Assembly: GCF_910596095.1 (NCBI RefSeq)
Contig: NC_056539.1
Span: forward strand, 27,302,501-27,366,500
Direction: 5' to 3'
Source: Thunnus maccoyii
Lineage: Eukaryota > Chordata > Actinopteri > Scombriformes > Scombridae
DNA length: 64,000 nucleotides
A program made the translations under genes and the position numbers. The notes under the pieces are model-generated. The model had not been told where the DNA came from and did not search any database. It was given only the letters and a program-made list of their open reading frames with translations. Below, in pieces: positions 46,270 to 59,965 of the stretch (position 1 is the stretch's first letter; each line of letters begins with the position of its first letter).

Positions 46270-46590
46270 AGAGCCTTAAACCTGCATTCTTTCTAATGGC
46301 CATCAGGGGGCGACTCCACTCGCTCTAAAAAGAAGTCAGTTTGTATGGTAGTCTATGAGAAAATGACCCTACTTTTCACTTGATTTGTTACCTCAGTAAA
46401 CAGTTTCTTGAGTTTATGGTCTCAATCACTAGTTTCAAGTCTTCTTCAACACAGCATAATGTTCATTTTGTAAATTATGGTCCCATTTAATTTAAATTTG
46501 ACGATAAAGCAGGGTATGCTTTAGGGTGTGGCTACGTTGTGATTGACAAGTCGCAACAATGTTGGTTAGGTAACGTAAACATGTGTTTTC
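46270..46590 (+). repeat. Fish interspersed repeat (GGCCATCAGGGGGCGACTCC type)
   Basis: Carries the familiar order TCTAATGGCCATCAGGGGGC, TCTATGAGAAAATGACCCTA, TATGGTCTCAATCAC, AAAGCAGGGTATGCTTTAGG, GTGATTGACAAGTCGC. Class not established. The element contains no coding frame. Confidence 0.7.
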
Positions 46591-46904
46591 AATTGATGAA
46601 AGTTAATTGTAAAATTTTGGTCACCTAAAAAAGTCTTGTTCAGCATGTGGTTGTACTAAAAGACCCTCTAAGGAGTTGGAAGTTCAGTTTTTCCGGTGAG
46701 TACATTGTGTTTGTTGTGGAGTCAGCTCCACTCTCCCATCCAAATGTCTATGGTCAATACACAGTAATGTCACTGTTGGGTGTGGTTACAGGTGCAACAA
46801 ACATTTGGCAAATTGAAGAACCTGAAGAAGGATGCATCAGAGTTATGAATGTCTGGCTTTTCCATTATTTTTTTGTCAGCCTGCTAGCCAGCACCTCACT
46901 AGAA

Positions 46905-47335
46905 GGGTCATTTTCAAACCTATAGTTTGTTTGCTCTGGTTCGAATCAGTGGATGAGTTGGTAACCTTGTGCTGATAGACTGAACCAAAATGTATCACTT
47001 AAAGCCACATAGCATGTTCACTCCTCTCATTGATTGGTTGTGTCTGTAGCAGGAGCAAGAACATAAACAAAGGAATAAGGTCTTATATACTCAAAAATGA
47101 AGAATGCAATGTACCCTGTAGTGCTAAGTCCAGGTTGAATCTTGATTAATTTTGCTCATCCACATCCCAGGATGCAAAGCACACCTGGCTACTGGAGCCA
47201 TTTAATTCAAACTTGCAGAATACGTCCAGTATTTGGATCAATTGCTGTCTTCAGATCTGCCCAAACAGATTGTACCAAGGAGAAAAACAAATTAGAGTTT
47301 GATTCAACCAGATTAAACAAGGCAGGTTTCAAAAT
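46905..47335 (-). mobile_element. hAT-like MITE, relative of 37503
   Basis: In reverse orientation it shares TTTTCAAACCTATAG, GTTTGCTCTGG, CAGTGGATGAGTTGGTAA and AACCAAAATGTATCACTT-type blocks with 37503-38000, and ends GGCAGGTTTCAAAATG. The terminal repeats are eroded and I could not read a target duplication. Confidence 0.62.
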
Positions 47336-49554
47336 GTCCCAGGTGTGCATTTTCTCATTTTCCATTTTTTTTAAAGTTACTTTTTCACCATAACAGTCTT
47401 TTACTATTCTGACTTTTAGTTTAAGTAACCTAAATTAAACTATACCTTAACTGGGGGTGATAGATCAGAAGAATAAGTTGTTTTTGGAACGGTCATATGC
47501 TGTCACACTGTCTGCATGGCTTCATGTCTCTTCTTTCTTTCTTTTCCTTCTCTTTTCCATCTCCTGTGCAGAGGAGTCACAGTCAGGATCACTAGTTGTC
47601 CACTTAAGGTCTTCTTCCCTCCTTATCTCAGAGCTAGGAGATAATAAACACACTTTTTTCTTACCTCCACTGTATCGACGCATTGGAAACTGGACCCTAG
47701 CCACGAGTCCATTGTTATTCTGAAAATGAAACCTATTGAAAGAAAGGCTCTGTAATAGCACAGTAATGCTGTAGCTGTGTGATCTACGAGGTACCTAGTA
47801 TTGAGTATGGAAGCTGAAGAATGAAAGAGCAAAATAATACGCAGGACCTTGGGAGAAAATCACTTCTGTCTGATGCATCTGTTGGCCATTCCTCATACGG
47901 TAATTACAGTGATCTTTGGATTCCCAGCCTTTATAATCTGACCACAGCTAGCAGAAACATGAATAATGGAAATCCTAAAGGAGTCTCAATTAGGTTTTTA
48001 TATTAGGGGAAAATGAATGATTCACATCTTAATATCTTCAGCCCTAAAGAGGCTTTTGTAGATTTCTGACAGATATTGTGTTATATTATTACCACCTTTT
48101 CAGCTGCAGCAGTTCAGCCCTCAAACCATCAAGACTCAAGTCAGACACAAAGTCAGAGATGCATGTTATTGCAATTCCACCACATCTGTTTACGTTTCAT
48201 TAAACAGCTTTATAATATACAGTGAGGGCCAACGATGGATGGAGGATATGAAGAGCATCAATAATAGAGGAGCAGTCAGATGAATGTTGTGTATGTGTGT
48301 GTGTGTGGTCTGTTGCCCACCCCAGGAAAACCCGACACTGTATCCACAGTCAAGCAAATCCTCCCCTCTGACTCTTGCGATCAGCTTTGCATGATGATTA
48401 CATCCTCTACAGTGATTTATGTGGCGCTCACCAGCACACCTCGCTGCTCATAGCCTAGTGGGAATGCCAATAGCCAGATGGGTTGAATGTGTTGACATGC
48501 ACTTAGGTCCAGTAGAGGGTTCATTACTGTACATTGAGGAGACAAGCACAGAACAGACAGGCCTTTAGTTCATGTCATCCATGGGTTACCTTCTTCCATC
48601 ACAGCCGAAAGTCAACAGGGCTGCTCTTAGAAGCACAGCGTCAATGTTAGAGAGAGATTGTGTCGTTGTTATGAAGAACAAGATATTTTTTTGTGTTGGA
48701 TCTGGCTCATGACTCCCAAAACATAATTTTTTTAAAAGAATGATTTAAGACGTGTCTTACACTTGGCTAGATAACAATCTGAATCTGTGTTAGCATCAAG
48801 AATTCGCATTGAGGGCTAAACTAATTAATATAAAGTTAGTCATTTGTTATGGGTTGAGACTAAGTACATTTATATGTACACCAAAAATCAGGGTACTGGA
48901 AGAAATCAGGTAAATTGACCAAATAGTCTACATGCACTGTAGTAACCTGGTTGTTAAACCAACATTTTCCTCTTCCCCCAACCTTCCCCCCTACCTTATT
49001 TTAGCAATTCTTTCCCGGTCTGAAGTTTTAGTGCAGTAATGTACATGCGGACATGTAAAAAAGCCAATTAGAAAATCTGGTTACATGTATTAATGTCCAA
49101 GAAATCCAGGAGAAATCTGGTTTCTCTAGTCTCTTGCCCCAATTACAGATATGGGATTTTTTTTGTTTACATGACATTTATGAAATCAGTTTACTGCAGG
49201 AAACAGTAACCATGTTACATAATGCTCTGACTATTCACCTCCTTGAAAGCATATTTTAAGAAAATCATTACTAGATGGATTAATATCAGTGGTTCCTGAA
49301 CCCTTTCTGCCCCCTTCCTCTTCTAAACATGTACATTAACTGATTGAATTTTCTTCAACTGGCATCAATATCTGAAGTAGAATTTTAGTCAAATCACATT
49401 ATCAAGAATATGAGCTGCAATGTTTCTTTTCGTGCATGTTTCTCTTGAGTTTCTCTTGAGGAAAATGTGTGTTTAACTTTGCCCAAACTGTCAGTGTTTT
49501 TACACACAAAACTCAAAAGGTTCTCCTGCTACATAGTGAAGAGAAGATGGCGTT
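47336..49554. other. No gene recognised; possible old repeat
   Basis: No coding signature. The stretch 48860-49220 has paired motifs (TACATTTATATGTACACC and TTACATGACATTTATG) that may be ends of an old element, but I could not define borders. Confidence 0.45.
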
Positions 49555-49597
49555 GTCATATTTTAGATTTAACAGACTCCTAAATCTAAAATATGAC
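49555..49597. repeat. 17-bp perfect inverted repeat, 9-nt loop
   Basis: Arms GTCATATTTTAGATTTA and TAAATCTAAAATATGAC enclose ACAGACTCC. It could form a stable cruciform or hairpin. Confidence 0.85.
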
Positions 49598-50620
49598 TGT
49601 CTAGGTCCATCTTGTAATTTATATGTTGTCTGGCTATTCGGATGCTAACCTTGCACCTCCAGTTTACTCTTGCTTGTTATTCCTAAATTGACCAGATTTA
49701 TTCAAGTTTAGCTCCAATCTACATTTTTCACTGGTCATGGGTCTCCCCTAAAATGGCTTGCGAACCTCTGGGTTAGGCTTAAACACATTTAAACAAACTG
49801 AGTACTACTGATTGCTTTCTTTAAAAATAAAAAAAAGCTCAAATATTACAGTGTATGAGTCTTATTACAATAAGCAGGAGATCCCTGATGTTTGCCTTGC
49901 ATTATTGATAGATGCAATTTACTGACACTGGATTAAATTGATTCACAACACTTACTGAATGCAAGTCATGTTTAAAGATGTCTTACTACAGTATAGACTA
50001 GAAATAAAAAGACAAAACATGAAAAGAGTAGAAACCAGTAAACAACCATATATATTGATCCACCAACAAAGTGCAAAAGCTTGTTTCTTAAGTAAATTGG
50101 TTCCATCATTTATAGATTAGGCCAGTCTGCTGAAATGCTGAGTTCTTATGTTTTACTGTAATTAAAGCTTTTTGTTGTTGGCCTGGTAGAGTTTTGTTTT
50201 CAGGAGGCATAATGGGAGATTCAATTGTTTTTTTCAACCACTAACAGAGATCTTTATTAAGATATTGTAGTTTGGAGTGACTGCAGCCCCGAGTGCTGAG
50301 CTACCTCTCTCTGTCTGATAAAGATGATGAGGGGCAATTTAAAACAGCCTGAAACAATAACAGTGAGGACGCTGGTTCAGCATCTGAATAAACCCCCAGT
50401 AAGGTCAAATGGCTTTAGAGAGTGCTGCTCTGTTTATCTAAACAACTTTTAGATATCATTACAATCAAGACACTAAAAAGAATGAAAGCTAAGTCGGACT
50501 GTTTCAAATAATCGTCTTCCAGCTGTGGTCCCAATAAAATATGGCTCTAAGTTGATTTTGCCTCGTGCTGTAGCTTCTGTATATGTATCCAAACATGGAT
50601 AAAGTGAAAAAAACGTTTAA

Positions 50621-50975
50621 AGGACTAGTGTGTGAGATTTAGTGACATCTAGCAGTGAGGTTGCAGATTGCAACAGACTGAATACCCCTCCCCTCCACCT
50701 CCCCTTCCAAACATGGAGGAGAACCTACGGTGGCCGTGAAAAACGTGAAAGGCCCTCTCTAGAACTAGTATCTGGTTTGTATGTTCTGGGCTACTGGAGA
50801 GACATGGCGGCCCCTCCCTATGTAGATATAAAGGACTCATTCTAAGGTAACAAAAACAACAAAGATTCTTATTTTCAGGTGATTGTAGACCAATTAAGAC
50901 ATACTTATGAATATTTTATTCCATTTCTGCCGAGTCTGTTCCACTAGATGCCACTAAATTGTACACACTGGTCCT
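50621..50975. mobile_element. TTAA-flanked MITE (355 bp)
   Basis: Left end AGGACTAGTGTGTGAGATTT and right end ...TACACACTGGTCCT form an imperfect inverted repeat, flanked on both sides by TTAA (50617-50620 and 50976-50979). TTAA duplication is typical of piggyBac-type transposition. The inside (CCCCTCCCCTCC, GGCGGCCCCTCCC) is non-coding. The same family is truncated at 40487-40802. Confidence 0.85.
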
Positions 50976-50979
50976 TTAA

Positions 50980-53900
50980 ATAATTTGTACAGTTAAATAT
51001 TAAACTCCATTTTACATTAGGAGAGCAAGAATCTGTTTGCTTTAGGTGTTATTTTGCGGAAGGAAATCAAATAACATGAAACTAAAAAGCACACAGTGAA
51101 AGGAATGGCACTTACAAAATGTCTGGGTTATAAGAATATAAGAATATTTCCATTTGTCAAATGGAGCAAGATCTAAGGTATAATATTGTTACCTCCAAGT
51201 TGCTACAGAAAATCCCAGATTTTTCAACTCGCTGGACCTCTGCCTTTTAAAAGAAAGTGTCTGAATGTAGCTACCTCTCCAGCAAATTGTCTGCTCAGTA
51301 TAATCAAGATGGATGGAGTGGGGAGACTTTAAACTGTGCAACTTTTTCTCTAAACAGAACAAATAATTTGCTATCTGTTTCTCTACTTTAACTCTAACTT
51401 GGATGCAGAAATACAGCTTAAAGCCACTGAAACAGTTGGTTGTATTTTGGGTTTGTAAATGTGCTGTGTTTAGACTAACACAGCAGGAAATATTTGACAC
51501 AAAAATACGAATCCCTTCAAAGAAAAAAAAACAAACAAAAAAGCTCCTATGTTCCCATAGTCCACCCACACAGGTGTTTTCACTCCAGTTACATGATAAG
51601 ACTTCTTCTGAAGATGCAGTCACACCGGATTTCACTCAACATTCATCTCTGTAAGGAACAAGGGCTCGTTTCACAAAAGCGATTTGCAAGCACTGCATAT
51701 ACATTTACAATTTATAAATGGTGCCAGTGCCCTGTTTCACAAATGATATCCACTCACAAATTGCAGATAAATTTGGGACTCCTGCTGTTGTCTTGCAGGT
51801 TCATGCATAGGTTGTAAATGTGATGTTTCCTTTGATTAGTTTAACGTGTAAAACTTAACACAAAAGGAAACTGTTTCATATTGCAAATTGCAGTTTGCAT
51901 GTTGTAAATGAGGTGAAAGGGGCCCCAGGGCATAATATATTCGTTTCACGTCTTGAATTGATCTCACCTTGTGAAGCACCAAGAGGTGAGATGCCTCTTA
52001 AGATACAGTACACACCACATAACTGCTATATCTGCAAAAGGCAAAAAGTGGCAAAAAAAATAAAAGGTCTCGCCTCTTTTGTTTCAAGTTCAGTCAACTT
52101 TGACACACTAGGCTCTCCAATGTCCATCCATTTAGAGGGATTGACCTCTCATTCAGCAAATATTGATTGTTTATGTTCTTGCTTTATGACTGTATAGCAA
52201 AATAATTCACGAGAAGGGAGGGGGGGATACTGTTTGGCTGCAGTGAGTGCAAAGACAGCAATAGAGATTTATTGAAGTGTTTGATAAGAAACTGTATAAT
52301 ATACAACTTTATGGACTGCTGCTATAAGTCCGCTAGCCCTGCTAGCTCCCCAAGTTTATGTTTACAACCCTACCAACGCTACTTCCTGTCCTGCCTGCTT
52401 ATAGCTCCAACCAGCTTTAAAATGACTAGAGGTCTAATAATCATACAATCATCATACGTCGTCCCTCTTTGCAGTCAAAAATAATGTCACCATGTTTTGT
52501 TAAATGTATTGTTATTGTAATAGTTTTGTATTATTAGAATTTTAAAAAAAGTCTTTGGAAAAATATCAGAGATGTTCTTTTTTTTGTCTGGAGGCTGTGG
52601 CAGCTGCCAGAGGCTTGTTTGATTGACAGCTGACAGACTAACAGTGTTATAGAACGAGACACAAAGTAAAAAAACTGCTGTAGCTACAAGTCATGAACAG
52701 ACAGTGAGTCACTGACAGAGATTTTTGCATCCAACAGGTCTGAAGTGATATTTTCAGGTATGTTAACATGCTGTTTAATGTGCTGCAGCAGAGCTGCTAA
52801 TTAGCTATCTAGCTAATGTGACTGTCTGCTCTGCCTATGATCGAACGTCACATTATTGCTTTATGCAAATTCAATATTCTGTATCTAAATAAGGACATAT
52901 CTACATAAGCAGATGGCAGAACAGTATTTAATCAAAACAATGTAAAACTTGAGGGCAGGATCATGAAATCAAAGAATTTTAAATATAAATTTCTCCCCCT
53001 TTTGATTCTGATTTTTTCCAACACAGGAAAACTAATTTTCATGGTTTTGACATCAAGCAACACGGTTTATGTGAAATGTTTAATTTTTGAGAAACACTAT
53101 CAGCAGCTACGACCAGTGTGAGACAGAGGTTACTATCGTGCTCTCAGTTGTTTATGGTATTCATAGATATCTCTATTAATTTGACAGTGATCTTTGATGC
53201 TTAAAATGCTACAGGTTGTACAAATTGAGGAACGTGATCTGATTACAGTATAATCAAACTTCTCCTGCGTTGGTATGTTTTTGAAACAGAGAAAGTGATT
53301 CAGCCTTGGGGATTGAGCCAGGTTGAGGTGAACATGTAGTGAATAGTAAAACCCAGCTCCATATAACAATGTCTGGTCTCTAAATGTTTGATCACCTCAT
53401 TTTAATTCTCTCTGCATTGGGGGGCAAAGGTGCCAGTTTTCTCTGATATTCTGGCTGGGTGAGTGACGGCGGATGTGGATCTGTTACTTAGCGATGCAGA
53501 TGGGCTATTCTGCTGATTGACAATGAAACCACTGACATTTTCCCCATTTATATGGATCAATACACGACTGAAACAGTAGACACTGGCTGAACATTAGAAC
53601 CACATAAGACCAACATGTAACCACGATTTCCTCACATGAACTATGATTTGGTTGTGTAGCACGTTCCTAGAACAGACGCCGCGCTTTACAATAAAAGACA
53701 AAAGGAAGACAAAAAAAAAATAGCGTGTGTGTAGCATTAACATCATTTGATCCTTTCATACTGTTCAGGTTAAATTTGACCCATTTTAACATTTGAAAAC
53801 AGTAAAAAGGGCGGAAGGGCGGCTGTCATAGGACTAAAAAATGTGCCTGAGCCTCTTTTTCACTGATTTGGTGGATCTGCTATTCCAATACGAGGAAGAG

Positions 53901-56840
53901 GACAGTGAGGTAGAATAGGAAGTATCAGAGGAGGGGGCCAACACAACCTGTTGAACATCAGTATCATGTCCGCAGGAAGGATGGCAGCAGAAAATGTTGC
54001 GCAGGTGACTCCAGGACCTACTAGACTGTAATGATTGTGCAGTTTGATAGAAAACAAGTGCATGCAGTTTTTATCATATAGCAATGTGAGCGGTGTTGAT
54101 AGATGGTTTTCACAGTTATAATGAAAGCCACTATTCAAAAATGTTGTTGCATTCTTCATATTTAATAATATTAATTGAAATCATGACGGTTGTTATGTTC
54201 TCCTGTTTTGGGCAACATACAACCATCATATAGTGTGACTGTGAATGTTTTTTCTCCATAAACAAACAGTGTAAAACCTAAAGAATACACTCTCTCTACT
54301 CTCTGAAACATTAATGAAGGCTTAATCACCCATTTATTAATGACTGATGAGGTATTTATGAATGCCAGATACATTTGTGGTTCAAAATTTGGTATAGATA
54401 CTAATAATGAGGGGAAACTGAGAATATGAACAGTATGTAAGGGTTATAAATGTTTGTTTTTTTGTTCCTTTTCAATGCATGTGTTTTTGAAAATGCAGGG
54501 TGAAAAATACTGCATAGGAGCAGCATAGGTTTATATATTTTAATGGTCAACTTTAAACATAATTTATACAAGATCGTGTTACTTTCTTTTTGCAAGAAGT
54601 ACAAATTTCTCCTGTTTGGTGTTGGTGAGTTGTTGTTTTTTGACCATGATAATATATCATTTCTTTATTGACCCTCTGTAACCGTGTACATTAAATTTTC
54701 AGTAAAACAGATTTTATAGGAAACCGTATCACTCAGATGAGCTACAAGCATACAAAGAGGAACCAGATGTACTCCTGATATACAGTATGTTGAATCACCA
54801 TCACCAACCAATCACAGCTGAGTATTCAACAAAGCCATAAACAAACTCTCCATCTGGTGTTGGTTTAAACAGTGTACACTGCAATGTTTTCATTTTCATT
54901 TATTTTATTTATAAGGACAACACGCATTAATCAACATATCTGTAAATGTGCCAGTGTTAGCCAGCGGGCTAATTTCCAACTGAAGTCCTTTGAGGCGAGA
55001 TGTTTTGCAACCTATAAAGTGATAAAATTTCCAGAACGAAGGCAACAAGATGCTACAAAGACAGTAAAAAAATCAAAACAATAGTTCTCAAAACAGAATA
55101 CAAGCCATGCAGAGCAACAGGGAACAACAAAACATCAATACTGCAATAACAAACACTATTTCAGCATATATAGCAACAAGCAACACGAAGTAACAAAACA
55201 CAGCCAAGCAATACTGACCACATCAAGCTGCTTGATAGGATGTGATATCTGACTGCTCAGCAACAGTTAAATATCAGTCATTAACTGCATCACAGCACTT
55301 TGTACATTGTATTAGCTGTTTTAGATTAAAACTAAATCAAAAGTAATTTTGTCTGGTGATATTTTTTCGCTTGCCCAGATAAAAATAGAGGATAGCAGAT
55401 AACAGATATTTGTAGATCAATTAACTTCTCTATTATTCCCCACAATCCCCAAGAATAGATTTTTTTAAGTCAAGGACAGCGTTAGTAGAAAGGATGAGAG
55501 CTTGTTACTGAAAAAGGCCTTGAGGGATGAACCAAGGACGACAGGGAAGGGTTGTGATTACCAAGGTGGGAATGTTTTCATTCAGAATGGCTTCTTAACC
55601 ACAAATCATCAAAGAAAGTTAGATAATTTCAGGAAGGTTGAGGAAGACAAATACAGGTAATAATAGTAACAGGTTGTCATCTGTTTAATGCTTCAGAGAA
55701 TAGAGTTTAAAAGGTTTAACTCTGAAAATAACTTGGAAATAGAGAGACGTGAAGAGTTTCAGCAGAAAGTAAAATTATTTGTGTCTTCATCGGGTAACAT
55801 TAAGGTCGTGGGTCAATGAAATTTCTTTTCACACGTTTACATTGTACTCTGAAGACTCGGTGGCTGTTTGCTTCTGATAAACCACTGGAAGACACCAGTC
55901 TCCACTGGCTTCTATTAGGAGGTGCTCAACCAGAAAGCCTCAGCTGAGTGAAAGCAACCAGGGAATTTTGCCAAAAGCTCTGTAATATTTCTTTGTATCT
56001 CACCAGCAACTTGGCTGTGAAAATATTTAAATGTTCTGAGTAAGAGAAATAAATTAATAAAATACAACATAATATATGAAAACAACCATTCAGGAGAGAG
56101 AGAATAATATCTCAGCTTGGCTGGTCTTGCTGGAGTGAAAGCCCATTCTCTGGCTGTACTGGTGTTTTTGCATCATTTAGCCCATTATTCTATATTTTGT
56201 CTTTGTCAATAAATCCAACGAAAAAACAAAAAACATCAGTGAAATGATCCTAATAACAAGTATTGCCTGTAGCCAAAGCCTGATATACAGTAGCTTATTC
56301 CTCTGTGCCACAGAGCTGCTTTGTCATCCAAAAATACATCAGTGAGTCACACCATTGCACTTGCTGGCATACTGCTTCATTGCCATGATGAACATGGGCA
56401 CTGAAGTTATTTTGAGTCAATCCCACATACGCCGTCCTGCTGCAGAAAGTACTCACTGGCACACCAAATTTACTAATCCGCAGTTGAAACTAGTCCCAAA
56501 AAAATTTACCATTTCCTCCTGTTTGAGTAACATTTGCTAAAATCTAGTGTGCAGCTCTTTTAGGAAATTACTGAGTCTCTCTGAGGGTCACAGAGAGACT
56601 AAGAAAGTATATTGATAGATAAATTGTTTAGATTGGAACTACACAACACTGTTCATCTTGGTGGACTGATACGCTGTTAGATAATGAAGTGATCAGCCCG
56701 TCCTCACAAGGAAAACGACCGTAAAAGGTCAGCAAATTCACAACGGCAAAAACGACTTACACCATCTAGCAGCCGTTGTAATTATGATATGTTGGAGTGA
56801 CGCTGTTGAGGTGACGTCAATGTAAGATGACTTCCTTATC
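50980..56840. other. No gene or recognised repeat
   Basis: Long unassigned stretch. The open frame of 148 codons at 51189-51635 (minus) has no family signature and a low-complexity run of phenylalanines, so it is not called as a gene. A-rich and T-rich runs are scattered. Confidence 0.5.
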
Positions 56841-56859
56841 AGAAGGAGGCAGGTAGCAA

Positions 56860-57105
56860 GGGGGACGACTGTTCGCTTCCTGCTTCCAACCAAGTATTTT
56901 TACCTGTGAAAGACAACGATAGTTGTCACTGCTTGGGCGTGTTTTTCCCTGTAAAAAACCACACCATGATGGCTATGTAGTTAGCGAGATGGCAAAAAGG
57001 CAAAAAGTGACCTTTGCTGCAGGAGATGATTGTTTGCTTCCTGCTTCCAACCAAGTATCTTTTCCTGTGAAAGACGCCACAGCTCGGGTGTCTTTTTCCT
57101 CGCAG
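56860..57105. repeat. Local direct duplication
   Basis: A block with CGCTTCCTGCTTCCAACCAA and TACCTGTGAAAGAC at about 56873-56915 recurs, with changes, at about 57033-57076 (TTGCTTCCTGCTTCCAACCA, CCTGTGAAAGACG). It looks like an imperfect tandem with a unit of about 160 bp. Confidence 0.7.
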
Positions 57106-57261
57106 GAAGCAGTGCATTTCACCTGTGTTTACAACACTCAGGTGTCCAAACTATGATCTTTCCCCAACTCTAACCAAGTATTTTTTGTGCCTAAACCTAA
57201 CCCCCCATCCGTCCTCTAGAGGGCGTTGAAAACACTCATATAGGTGGTTTGTGCTGTTCAA

Positions 57262-58858
57262 CTGAAGAAGCTGTCCCCATGCTCTTACATTACCCACAAC
57301 CCAAAAGTAGTTTTAATGCAGTTAACTTATATTTTAATAGTTAATCCTAAAAGCAATCAGTGTTACAACAGGGTCAAAAGCCTGTTTTTAGGTTGAGGAA
57401 TAATCCAGCAAGGAGTTCCTGTCAAATTAAGGCTGATATAATGTCTCTGACCACTTTGAATAAGGTGGTTGAGGGTCAGTGTGTTACTCGAAGACACACA
57501 GGTATTAATGGATGTACCATATATGAGTGATTTTATTGGTAATAAGACAGTCTCTCTAAGCAAGAAGCCACTCTGCCACCCACACTGCCTGGCCCCCCAG
57601 TCTGGCCAAATCAGCTGTATAGTCATTTCCTCAGCTCATTGTTCATTCAATCCTTTTTAATACCATGTGCTTTAATCACTGGATTTAAAGAGGGAAATCC
57701 TTTGCACTAAATAGTTTCCATTCAGTTTGTTCAGGCTTAGCGCAGAGGACACAAATGATTTATGACTTTGTGACTTTCGGCTGCTCACAACAATGAATTC
57801 ATAATTACTTTTAGGGTAGGCTGAAAGGTTGTCAGTGACCTGAGACAGAGTGACCATTTTTGGAGAAAACTGGCTGAATCTGATGGGGAGTTGATTGGAT
57901 ATAAGGTGATGCTCATGCCAAGCAGAGCCGGCAATAATAGCGGCCTGTTAAATATGTAATTAGTGAGAATTAACGGCAGCTAATGAAGTCTGTGTTTTGA
58001 AAATTGGCTGAGCAGTATGGAGCATGTGTAGCCTTTTAACAGAGAAGACAAACAGGACATCTGACAGCACTGGATGTTCAAGTCTCTAGAGAGTCTTAAT
58101 CTTCTGTTGTTGAATGCTGCTAAAAAAAAACTTTGAGTTTCGAGTTTGAATCAAAGTCCCCAGTTTCACCAGCACATTGTTTCAGAGTTTGACAGCAACA
58201 AACAAACCCAAGGTCATTCAATTGCAACAACACACACAAGGTGTTTTTCTCCGCTTTTTGGGTTTTTTTGGGGGGGGGTTTTGTCACCAGGATAGTCGAC
58301 TACAGAGAATAAAGACGTCAGAGTGCATTCTTGTCCTTGGCTCAACTCAGTTCAAACTGTCTTATTTCAGATAAGATGACCAGCTGGCATTAATAAAAGA
58401 AAAAAAAAAGAGCTTTGAAATTCCAGCTGGACTTTAAAGTCCCCAGGCATTCACTTTACCTTTTCTTTTTATTCTGTTACTATAACTCTGGATAGCAAGA
58501 ACTGAATCCTAATGGGGAGACTTTAATCGATATCTGTGCACTTTTAAGATGAATGTTCTGGCACCAAAGACTGTAAAAAGAAAAACAACTCATCCCTCGA
58601 GTGTATGTGCAAATGTTTGTTGCTACAAGTCCTGCTTGTCTTTATCTAAAATTAAATCTTTTAATTATGCTGGTTTGAGTATGTCTGAACCAATCTGCTC
58701 AACAGCCAGAATGTCTGGCTAACGTTTCTTCTGGAGAGAGAAATTAGGAAATTAACATTCCACTCTCATATGATCTGTAATCATCTTCTAATTATCAGAG
58801 CACTCTATGTGAACAAGGTAACATGCCCTGGCATAATACACTTAGTACAGTACACTGA
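57262..58858. other. No gene or recognised repeat
   Basis: Unassigned sequence, with a G-run at about 58268-58278. Confidence 0.5.
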
Positions 58859-59122
58859 GCTACAATGGACAAAAGTATGTGGACACAAGAGCATCAGTGA
58901 GGTCAGGCGATGAGGCCTGGCTCGCAATTACAATTACAGTTCATCCCAAAGGTGTTGGTTGGGGGTTCAGGTCCGGGCTCTGTGCTGGCCAGTCAACTCA
59001 TAAAACCATTTATTTTCAAAACTCATTTTGTGCATGAGGCAATTTCATGTTGAAAATAGATTTGGCCTTCCCCAAACTGCATTATTGTATGCCGTAGGAG
59101 CCCTTGAAAACTTGGTTTCAAA
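58859..59122 (-). mobile_element. Tc1-like transposon fragment, left end
   Basis: Begins TACAATGGACAAAAGTATGTGGACAC, which resembles a Tc1-type terminal repeat in its first 20 bases or so. On the minus strand the region near 58935-59000 encodes relics of the catalytic-core motif DWPAQSPDLNP (frames broken), and 59064-59105 matches a neighbouring part of the gene. Most of the transposase is missing and many changes have accumulated. Confidence 0.78.
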
Positions 59123-59128
59123 TCTTAA

Positions 59129-59569
59129 AGGTGCCCTGTGGAGTTTTCTTGCAAACAAATAAAAGTTATGTTTACATTCAGGGTTACTCACCTGTCCTTG
59201 AGGTCTTTCAAACATGTTGAAAATATTACCTTCAATGAAAAAAGTAGTAATGCCTGAACACTTACTCCGAGCCACAAGATTTAATCCGATAGGACAATAT
59301 TTCGACCCTGCTGTGAATAGGTTATACTACTTTTGTCGTCACTATTTTTTTTCATTGATGCTGCTTTTTAATAGTCTTGCTCTCCTTCAACTCAAATACA
59401 TTACCTCCCTCATAAAACAATAAAAAAGGATGTGAATCAAGGTACTTGAAGGTCAATATGCTTACTCGCAAACATGTACATCCATGTGCTTGTGCATAAT
59501 ACAAAGAAATCAGGGAATAAAACATTATAAACTAGCACTGTTAGTGATCAAATATTCCACAGGGTACCA
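59129..59569. mobile_element. TTAA-flanked MITE (441 bp)
   Basis: The left end AGGTGCCCTGTGGAGTTTT and the right end TATTCCACAGGGTACCA are imperfect inverted repeats. TTAA stands at 59125-59128 and 59570-59573. I recognise the left-end phrase from fish genomes. It appears to have inserted into the Tc1-like fragment. Confidence 0.75.
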
Positions 59570-59755
59570 TTAAGTATTTCTCTATGACATTAAATATTCA
59601 TGACTAAATGAGCAACGATCAAAGTTAAAATTCATAAGTGGGACATATGCATTTTATGATTTTCTGTCATTTATATACTGTTATAATGTGGGATGTCTAT
59701 GTTAAACATAGTGAAAGTTCTATACTACCACTATACATTTCAACTATTGTTTGTT

Positions 59756-59965
59756 TACGTAGCCTCCAGAGCTGTCGTCCTGCTTCCTCAGCTTCTGGAA
59801 ATTAACCAATCAGAACAGAGTGGCATCATCAGGAGGGGGGTCTTAAAGAGACAGGAGCCCATTTCAGACAGAGGCTGAACCGAGGGGTTGCATAAAGGGC
59901 CAGTATAAAACAAATAAGGGTTTTTTGGAACTGTAAATTATGCAAAGATATTCCAGTAGAGCCTA

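Noticed and set aside
51189-51635. 148-codon open frame on the minus strand
   Set aside because: It is the longest frame in the window but has no motif, contains a phenylalanine run from a simple A-rich stretch, and overlaps other frames of similar quality.
59131-59569. A host exon at 59214-59423
   Set aside because: The open frame lies within the TTAA-flanked MITE and has no splice or protein support.
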